The translations under genes were made by a program, and so were the position numbers. Below the pieces are notes generated by a model. It did not search any database. It was not told where the DNA came from and saw nothing but the letters and a program-made list of their open reading frames with translations. Of a DNA stretch of 27,396 bases, positions 21,575 to 27,396 are shown in pieces (position 1 is the first letter of the stretch; each line of letters starts with the position of its first letter). The stretch comes from a virus: IMG/VR virus record IMGVR_UViG_3300035698_003078, positions 1 to 27,396 of that record; one strand, 5' to 3'.

Positions 21575-22470
21575 TAAATTATACATCTAATACTATTTCA
21601 GATATAATTAAAGCAATAAAATATAATTATTCAAATACTGATGAAGATACTGAAATTTCAATGTTATCAGACCTAACTGATGTTACTGAGAATTTTATGG
21701 ATTCAACTGGTGTTATTATAACTGAAAGTGATTGGTTAACATATAATAATGATGGAACGGGTTACTGGGATTATGATGTTACATATGGAGATTCTACTGC
21801 TGTTGCTGCTTGGAGACTTGATAATTATAGAGATACTTATTTACAAGCAAAGAGATCAACAGGATCAATATTATTCTGGGATAATTATAATACTATTCAA
21901 TATAGAACTGATATGGATGCTTATAATAATTTAATAGATGGAGATTCTAATTCTAATATTTCAATAACATATACTGATTCAACTTCTGAAATATTTTTAG
22001 AAACTGAATATCCAGTTGATCAAACAGCTAATTTAATTAAGGTTAGAGTAGATGAAGATGATGTTAAAGTATATTTCGCATACTCAATAAATGGTGAGGA
22101 TTGGACATATTTAGCTGCCACAACCACCAATCATTCACCAAGCACTTTGACCCAACAATCGACCAATGAACTAGCACAGGCATCATATATACAGTTAGAC
22201 TCAGGATTAAATACATTTCAAACACCTACTGATATTCAAATTAAATATATTAAAATGATATTTGTGCCAAGTGAATCTTCTAATACTGCTACTATTATAT
22301 CATTTAGTTTAAGATCAGTTGTATTCATTGAAGATTTAGGTGCAGGAACTATTACTACAGATCATATTGTTATTTCATCAGCAGATGGTAAGACAACATT
22401 TGATGGTAATACAATTACAGTTAAGGATAGTTTAGGAAACACCAGGGTAATATTAGGAGAGTTACCATAA
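21571..22470 (+). CDS. Tail tip/fibre accessory protein with J-like C-terminal module
   Basis: The 299-aa, Thr/Asp/Asn-rich beta protein has no enzymatic motif. The middle resembles a carbohydrate-binding or concanavalin-like sandwich (VKVYFAYSINGEDWTYLA). The C-terminus (FSLRSVVFIEDLGAGTITTD, then DSLGNTRVILGEL) parallels the segment ELVFRRIVIAEDLAVESLSA of the J-like protein at about residue 1125 and the common phage tip ending with LGNTRVxLGEL. It overlaps QueC by four bases and ends in TAATG shared with the next gene. It is probably a structural extension of the tail tip. Confidence 0.6.
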   Translation: MINYTSNTISDIIKAIKYNYSNTDEDTEISMLSDLTDVTENFMDSTGVIITESDWLTYNNDGTGYWDYDVTYGDSTAVAAWRLDNYRDTYLQAKRSTGSILFWDNYNTIQYRTDMDAYNNLIDGDSNSNISITYTDSTSEIFLETEYPVDQTANLIKVRVDEDDVKVYFAYSINGEDWTYLAATTTNHSPSTLTQQSTNELAQASYIQLDSGLNTFQTPTDIQIKYIKMIFVPSESSNTATIISFSLRSVVFIEDLGAGTITTDHIVISSADGKTTFDGNTITVKDSLGNTRVILGELP

Positions 22471-23318
22471 TGGCTATCTTATATGGAGATTTTATAGTTG
22501 TAGGTCAAGCAGATAATAATAATACTGCTGGGGTTGGTTCGGCATGGACTGATATAAATAATACCATAGATGGAACTGCAACAACATATGCTACTCTTAA
22601 TGATGTATCATATAGTAAGATATTATGGGTAGGTGGTAATAATATAAATACATCAAGATCAGATTATATAGTTAGTGTTGAAGTTGGATTTACTGGTTAT
22701 AGTGATATAGCTTCTAGATATGCAATGAGAGGATATAATAATAATATAACACCAAGGTTTGCATCAGAATATGAAGTAGGTAATATTTCAACAACAGAGG
22801 ATACTCATTGGTTAGAGATAACTGGTCGACATACTTGTCCTAATTATGGTGAATGGGAATGGTCTGATATACCTGGTTTACAAATATCTTTATTTGCATT
22901 AAGTAGTGATATAGAAACACCATCTATATTATTTGATTTACATTTAAATAACATTCAATTAAGAGTAACTACACAATCTACTCCATTAAAAAAATATGGT
23001 TTAAGATGTTATGATGATAATGGTGATGTTACTATAGATCCTAATGATAATATTTCAAGAATTTTATATAGTGAAATTGTAGAACCTGATGATAGTGGAA
23101 CTATATGGGTATCAACTGATGAAAAAACTGAAATAGTAGGATTTGTTCATTCATTAGCAAGTGGAACTCTAACACATAATCTAAATGTTTCAGATAATTA
23201 TACAACAATAGTTGATGGGGTTAGAACTGAAATGTGGGTTTATAATCCTATTATATTGGATTACATGGAATATGATATTAGAAATGGTAGATCACAAATT
23301 ATAATAATGGGGTATTAA
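22470..23318 (+). CDS. Tail tip/fibre protein A with YGL-x-ID module
   Basis: The 282-aa beta-rich protein has an N-terminal sandwich domain of about 170 residues and a C-terminal part beginning KKYGLRCYDDNGDVTIDPND, which matches the opening YGLVIKNSAGKVVIDS of the following gene. It ends in GRSQIIIMGY, a closing strand pattern common in phage tip proteins. It has no signal peptide or membrane segment. The start codon overlaps the previous stop (TAATG) and it ends one base before the next ATG. Confidence 0.6.
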   Translation: MAILYGDFIVVGQADNNNTAGVGSAWTDINNTIDGTATTYATLNDVSYSKILWVGGNNINTSRSDYIVSVEVGFTGYSDIASRYAMRGYNNNITPRFASEYEVGNISTTEDTHWLEITGRHTCPNYGEWEWSDIPGLQISLFALSSDIETPSILFDLHLNNIQLRVTTQSTPLKKYGLRCYDDNGDVTIDPNDNISRILYSEIVEPDDSGTIWVSTDEKTEIVGFVHSLASGTLTHNLNVSDNYTTIVDGVRTEMWVYNPIILDYMEYDIRNGRSQIIIMGY

Positions 23319-23319
23319 G

Positions 23320-23994
23320 ATGAGTGATTATGGTTTAGTAATTAAAAATTCAGCAGGCAAAGTAGTTATAGATAGTGTATATAAAAATTATACTTATTAT
23401 GAAAGTGGTACATCATCATTGGTTCCGGGTATAAATGAAATATCTATAACAAATACAACATCACATTTAGTATTAGTTTTAAAACCTAATACAGATGCTT
23501 ATATGATTCCATATGGATTTCTTGATACAACAACACCAGGAACATTTGAATCTATTATGATAGCTGCTGATGCTACTTGTGAATGTGAATGGATATTATA
23601 TAGAGATGGTCAAACAACAACTACTAATGATAATGGTTTAATAATATATGATTCAACAGCTAATGTTATATTCAATTCAAATGAAACAGGGTATGTAAAT
23701 ATATTAAATCATTATTATTGGAGTCTAACTGCTAATGATGAAACAGCTACAAATGATATAACGGTTAACGATTCAAATAATTATTTTAATATACAAGGAA
23801 CAATTAATTTAACAAAAACAGTTAGTCTTGTTGCAAGATATTATCAAGTAGGATTTAAAAAAATAGATTCAACAACAGTTAGAATGGGACACGTAATAAC
23901 AAAGTCACATTCAGTTTCAGTAGCACACCCAATAGGTCAAGGTAGTTTATATCCAATGACTATAATTGAATATAAAGCACCACCATCCATCTGA
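23320..23994 (+). CDS. Tail tip/fibre protein B with YGL-x-ID module
   Basis: The 224-aa protein begins MSDYGLVIKNSAGKVVIDSV, the same module as in the C-terminal part of the preceding gene. It continues as a beta-rich, Asn/Thr-rich chain with a second similar segment NGLIIYDSTANVIFNS near residue 105. It ends MTIIEYKAPPSI before TGA. The repeated module suggests trimeric or stacked tip decoration. Its specific role is unknown. Confidence 0.55.
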   Translation: MSDYGLVIKNSAGKVVIDSVYKNYTYYESGTSSLVPGINEISITNTTSHLVLVLKPNTDAYMIPYGFLDTTTPGTFESIMIAADATCECEWILYRDGQTTTTNDNGLIIYDSTANVIFNSNETGYVNILNHYYWSLTANDETATNDITVNDSNNYFNIQGTINLTKTVSLVARYYQVGFKKIDSTTVRMGHVITKSHSVSVAHPIGQGSLYPMTIIEYKAPPSI

Positions 23995-24034
23995 TATTTT
24001 TCAGAACATATATATAAACAATAGGAGAAATATT

Positions 24035-27000
24035 ATGTCTATATCTGCAACTTATATAAGTGCAAATAGCTTTTCATTATTAGGAAATAATACTACTGAA
24101 TTTCATGCAGGACGAAAAGTCCAACTTACTGGTAATTCAACTTGGTATGGAACTATTGAGAGTTCAGCGTATACATCTATAACTACAGTTACTCTTACTG
24201 ATGATAGTGATAATATTGATTCCTCATTGATAGCTGTTAATTATGGTATTGTTGGCGCTATAAATAGTTCATTACCAGATCATACTCATGTTAAGAGTGA
24301 GGTTGGATTAAGTAATGTTCCAAATTTAGATACCACATCTGCAGTTTTTAATGATCATTCAGAATCTCATACCGTTGCTTCTCATTCAGATACTACTGTT
24401 ACAGGTGCTCAATTAAATACTTTATATTCAAATACATCTGGATCTAATACTGGTGATCAAGATTTATCAGGAAAAGAAGATGTAGGAACAGCTAGTGGTT
24501 TAATATCAAGTCATGTTAGTAGTCATCCAGCTCCAACTAATAGGGATACTAGAAATGAAATAGCAGGAACAGCTAGTGGTTTAATATCAACTCATACCAC
24601 AACTCATCCAGCACCAACTAGCAGGGATACTAGAAATGAAATAGCTAAAGGTTCAGATGATAATTTTGTAACAGATGCTGAAAAAACTATATTAAGTAAT
24701 ACTAGTGGATCAAATAGTGGTGATAATGCAACCAATACACAATATTCAAGTTTAGAAACTAATACTAATATAACACATACTGGTGAAGTAACTGATACAT
24801 CTGGATCATTAGTTATTAAAGATAATGTTATTGATGAAGCTAATTTGAAATTAGATGAAGGACCTACTAATGATTTTGTATTAACTGCTGACTCTACTAA
24901 ATCAGGTGGTATGAAATGGAAAGAAGTAGTATCTGGTGGTGGTGTAACTGATCATGGTTCATTAACTGGATTAACAGATGACGATCATTCTCAATATCAT
25001 AATGATACAAGAGGTGATGCAAGATACGAATCTAAAAATTCAAATATTCAAACTCATGTTACTGCTACTACTGGTAATCCACATTCAGTTAGTAAATCAG
25101 ATGTTGGTTTAGGTAATGTAGCTAATACTGATTTAACATCTGCAGTTAATTTGAATACTGCTAAAGTTACAAATGTTTCAACTAATTTAAGTGAAGGAAC
25201 TGCTACAACAACTACAGTTAATGTTAATTCAAGTGATGGTGATAATGCCACATTAGTTTCAGCATCAACTAGTAGAGCAGGTTTATTAACTAAAGCTAAA
25301 TTTGATGAAATAACTGCTAATACTAATAAAATTTCATATACTGCGGCATCTGCTGTTGCATTAAATACTGCTAAAGTTACAAATGCTACTCATACAGGTG
25401 AAGTAACAGGTTCTGGTGCTTTAACAATTGCTAATAATATTGTTGATGAAGCTAATATGAAAATTTCAAATGCACCAACAAATGATTTTGTATTAACTGC
25501 TGATAGTGGTGCTACAGGTGGATGGAAATGGGCGGCTGCAAGTTCTGGATTTAGTGATCCAATGACTACTCGTGGTGATATTATAATTAAAAATTCAAGT
25601 GGAACTACTACTAGATTACCAGTTGGAACTGCTGGCCAGGCACTTACTTCTGATGGAACTGATGTTGAATGGGGTGATGTTTCTAGTGGTGGAGTAACTG
25701 ATCATGGTTTATTAACTGGTAGAGATGACGATGATCATTCCCAATATCATAATAATACAAGAGGTGATGCACGTTATGATTTAAGTGCTACAGTTGATTC
25801 TAAAATTGATACTGATATTTCAACACATACTGCTTTACCAAATGCACATCATGCTCAATCTCATACAGTTGCTTCTCATTCAGATACTACAGCTACTGGT
25901 TCAGAATTAGAAACCTTAACTGATGGATCTAATACTGCTCTACATAGTCATACAGTTACTAAAAGTGATGTAGGTTTAGGTAATGTAGCTAATACTGATT
26001 TAACATCTGCAGTTAATTTAAATACAGCTAAGGTTACAAATGTTTCAACTAATATTACAGTAGTAGAAGCTCCAACTAATGTTGAAATTCAATCAAGTGA
26101 TGGAACTAATGATACAATAGCTGCTGCAGATGGAACTAATGCTGGTGTAATGACTACTACAATGTATGATGAACACGTTGCAAATAATGTTAAAGTTTCA
26201 GATATAAATCATAATGTTTCAACTAATTTAAGTGAAGGAACTGCTACAACAACTACAGTTAATGTTAATTCAAGTGATGGTGATAATGCTACATTAGTTT
26301 CTGCTAGTACAACAAGAGCTGGTTTATTAACTAAAGCTAAATTTGATGAAATAACTGCTAACACAGCTAAAGTTTCATATACAGATGCTTCTGCAGTTTC
26401 ATCTAATACATCTCATAGAACGACTACTACTGGTAATCCACATTCAGTTACTAAAACTGATATTGGATTAGGTAATGTAGCTAATACTGATTTAACATCT
26501 GCTGTTGGATTGAATACTGCTAAAGTTACATATCCATCTGGTGATTCAACTAAAGTATCTTATATAAGTGTTACACAAGCAGTTAATTTAGATACTATGG
26601 AAAGTAATATAGCTACTAATAATTCTAAAGTTTCATATCCAGGTTCTGCTAATGCTACTGAATTGAATATATTAGATGGTGCAACATTAACTACTACTGA
26701 ATTAAATTATGTTGATGGAGTAACTAGTTCTATTCAAACTCAATTAAATAATAAAGTTTCAAATGTTACACATACTGGTGAAGTTACTGGTTCAACTGCT
26801 CTAACAATTGCTGCTAATGTTGTTGATGAAGCTAATATGTTAATAAGTAATGCACCAACAAATGATTTTGTATTGACTGCTGATAGTGGTGCTACAGGTG
26901 GTTGGAAATGGGCAGCTAGTTCATCTGGTTTCTCTGATCCATTAACTACACGTGGTGATATTATATATAGATCTGATAGTGCTACAACAAGATTACCAGT

Positions 27001-27235
27001 TGGAACATCAGGTCAGGTATTATCAAGTGATGGTACTGATATTAGTTGGGGTTCTGTTCCAGCGGATTCTACTAAGGTTGATGTTGCTGGTGAAACAATG
27101 ACAGGTGCTTTGGTTGCTTCAGATCATGGAACAGCAGCTACAGATGAAGTAGTAAATGTTGCTTATGGAACAGGAGATGCACCTACAGCTTCAACTACAA
27201 CAATTGGTAGTCTATACTTTAAGTATACAGCATAA
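24035..27235 (+). CDS. Large repeat-built tail fibre protein, 1066 aa
   Basis: The start at ATG 24035 is chosen because AGGAG lies 8-12 bases before it; the longer in-frame reading would overlap the preceding gene. After a distinct N-terminal domain of about 85 residues (probable attachment part), the protein consists of recurring fibre modules: KSDVGLGNVANTDLTSAV (four related copies), HTVASHSDTT (two), GTASGLIS-HPAPT-RDTRNEIA (two in tandem), DHGSLTG-DDDHSQYHN (two), and APTNDFVLTADSGATGGWKW (two, plus one variant). The C-terminal end GSLYFKYTA resembles fibre segments preceding a tip or chaperone. His-rich SH repeats and VxLGNV modules are typical of trimeric fibres. It is probably a side or distal fibre for host recognition. 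Confidence 0.82.
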   Translation: MSISATYISANSFSLLGNNTTEFHAGRKVQLTGNSTWYGTIESSAYTSITTVTLTDDSDNIDSSLIAVNYGIVGAINSSLPDHTHVKSEVGLSNVPNLDTTSAVFNDHSESHTVASHSDTTVTGAQLNTLYSNTSGSNTGDQDLSGKEDVGTASGLISSHVSSHPAPTNRDTRNEIAGTASGLISTHTTTHPAPTSRDTRNEIAKGSDDNFVTDAEKTILSNTSGSNSGDNATNTQYSSLETNTNITHTGEVTDTSGSLVIKDNVIDEANLKLDEGPTNDFVLTADSTKSGGMKWKEVVSGGGVTDHGSLTGLTDDDHSQYHNDTRGDARYESKNSNIQTHVTATTGNPHSVSKSDVGLGNVANTDLTSAVNLNTAKVTNVSTNLSEGTATTTTVNVNSSDGDNATLVSASTSRAGLLTKAKFDEITANTNKISYTAASAVALNTAKVTNATHTGEVTGSGALTIANNIVDEANMKISNAPTNDFVLTADSGATGGWKWAAASSGFSDPMTTRGDIIIKNSSGTTTRLPVGTAGQALTSDGTDVEWGDVSSGGVTDHGLLTGRDDDDHSQYHNNTRGDARYDLSATVDSKIDTDISTHTALPNAHHAQSHTVASHSDTTATGSELETLTDGSNTALHSHTVTKSDVGLGNVANTDLTSAVNLNTAKVTNVSTNITVVEAPTNVEIQSSDGTNDTIAAADGTNAGVMTTTMYDEHVANNVKVSDINHNVSTNLSEGTATTTTVNVNSSDGDNATLVSASTTRAGLLTKAKFDEITANTAKVSYTDASAVSSNTSHRTTTTGNPHSVTKTDIGLGNVANTDLTSAVGLNTAKVTYPSGDSTKVSYISVTQAVNLDTMESNIATNNSKVSYPGSANATELNILDGATLTTTELNYVDGVTSSIQTQLNNKVSNVTHTGEVTGSTALTIAANVVDEANMLISNAPTNDFVLTADSGATGGWKWAASSSGFSDPLTTRGDIIYRSDSATTRLPVGTSGQVLSSDGTDISWGSVPADSTKVDVAGETMTGALVASDHGTAATDEVVNVAYGTGDAPTASTTTIGSLYFKYTA
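24485..24646 (+). repeat. 81-bp tandem repeat in the fibre gene, two copies
   Basis: 24485-24565 and 24566-24646 encode GTASGLIS(S/T)H followed by HPAPT and RDTRNEIA, 27 codons each, in frame and adjacent. The DNA copies differ at only a small number of positions. Confidence 0.85.
25172..25248 (+). repeat. 77-nt exact direct repeat, copy 1
   Basis: These 77 bases recur without difference at 26213-26289. The similarity continues on the right through the AGLLTKAKFDEITAN codons (about 150 bases in all). Both copies are in frame in the fibre gene. A related GLGNVANTDLTSAV block lies upstream (about 25105) and elsewhere (about 25970 and 26465). Confidence 0.85.
26213..26289 (+). repeat. 77-nt exact direct repeat, copy 2
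   Basis: Second copy of 25172-25248, about 1.04 kb downstream and in the same frame. Recombination between the two would delete about 347 codons without changing frame. Confidence 0.85.
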
Positions 27236-27244
27236 GGGGGTAAA

Positions 27245-27396
27245 GTGGCTAATTCAGATAATAAGATTAATATTGGAGATACTTGGAAATCTTTAGATAG
27301 TATCCAAATAAACATAGGGGATACTTGGAAAGATGTTACCGAAGGGTATGTTAATGTAGGTGATAGCTGGAAACAATTCTGGGCGGCTGATACTGC
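27245..27396 (+). CDS. Short-repeat tail protein, N-terminal part (cut by window end)
   Basis: A GTG start at 27245 follows GGGGGTAAA, and the frame stays open to the window end (50 codons and two bases). The peptide has three copies of a short motif: INIGDTWKSL, INIGDTWKDV and VNVGDSWKQF, spaced 13-15 residues apart. Similar I-x-V/I-G-x-x-WK repeats occur in tail-tip and receptor-binding proteins of phages. It follows the fibre gene by nine bases and probably belongs to the same host-recognition module. The rest is outside the window. Confidence 0.6.
   Translation, partial: MANSDNKINIGDTWKSLDSIQINIGDTWKDVTEGYVNVGDSWKQFWAADT

Noticed and set aside
23966-24034. Fibre gene starting upstream at 23966
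   Set aside because: It would overlap the preceding gene and lacks a ribosome binding site; AGGAG before ATG 24035 is clear.
24300-26800. CRISPR-like array in the repeats of the fibre region
   Set aside because: The repeats are of varied length, in frame and encode fibre modules; there are no unique spacers of constant size.

Overview
The window is a strongly AT-rich segment (arginine is almost always AGA) of a tailed double-stranded DNA phage or prophage. Its structural genes lie in the order of a lambda/HK97-type siphovirus. The head uses an HK97-fold capsid, an S78 prohead protease and a terminase of the Terminase_3 (PBSX/P22-like) family. The tail tip follows the lambda order M-L-K-I-J. 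That tip, and a lipobox-bearing lipoprotein, suggest a Gram-negative host; the sequence does not identify the host further. No integrase, repressor, replication gene, endolysin, tRNA or CRISPR was recognised.

Left end (1-2133): mostly leftward, very compact genes. Reading down the minus strand: a 33-codon hydrophobic ORF whose start codon reads ATA, a reduced GroES-like protein, a two-zinc-finger protein related to the DNA-binding part of HNH homing endonucleases, a 31-aa membrane peptide, a 63-aa lipoprotein, several micro-ORFs with good ribosome binding sites, and a 49-aa membrane protein with a perfect 21-bp tandem repeat. Several of these genes are too short for ordinary gene calling. A 26-nt element occurs twice on the minus strand, and its core occurs once in plus orientation ahead of the rightward genes; it is a candidate promoter. 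Positions 1-465 hold hairpins, a tandem repeat and one 24-codon ORF.

Head module (2134-10008, plus strand): a small unknown gene, terminase small subunit, a free-standing HNH homing endonuclease, terminase large subunit, portal-MuF fusion, prohead protease, major capsid protein, a clear intrinsic terminator, the head-tail connector and the HK97 gp10-like protein. The terminase large subunit carries an in-frame TGA exactly in its Walker A loop (CGC TGA CGT). Removing six bases restores a textbook GGRGAGKS loop, and a strong hairpin lies just upstream. This could be ribosome hopping over a stop, a scar of homing endonuclease activity, or a lesion or assembly error; it is the most notable feature of the window.

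Tail module (9998-27396): tail terminator, tube protein, the G/GT chaperone pair with a ten-A slippery site, tape measure, M, L (Fe-S cysteines), K (JAMM plus NlpC/P60), I, and a 1686-aa J. A QueC-like PP-loop enzyme with an intact zinc site is embedded directly behind J and is translationally coupled to its neighbours. It is followed by three tip or fibre accessory proteins, a 1066-aa repeat-built fibre and the start of a further short-repeat protein.
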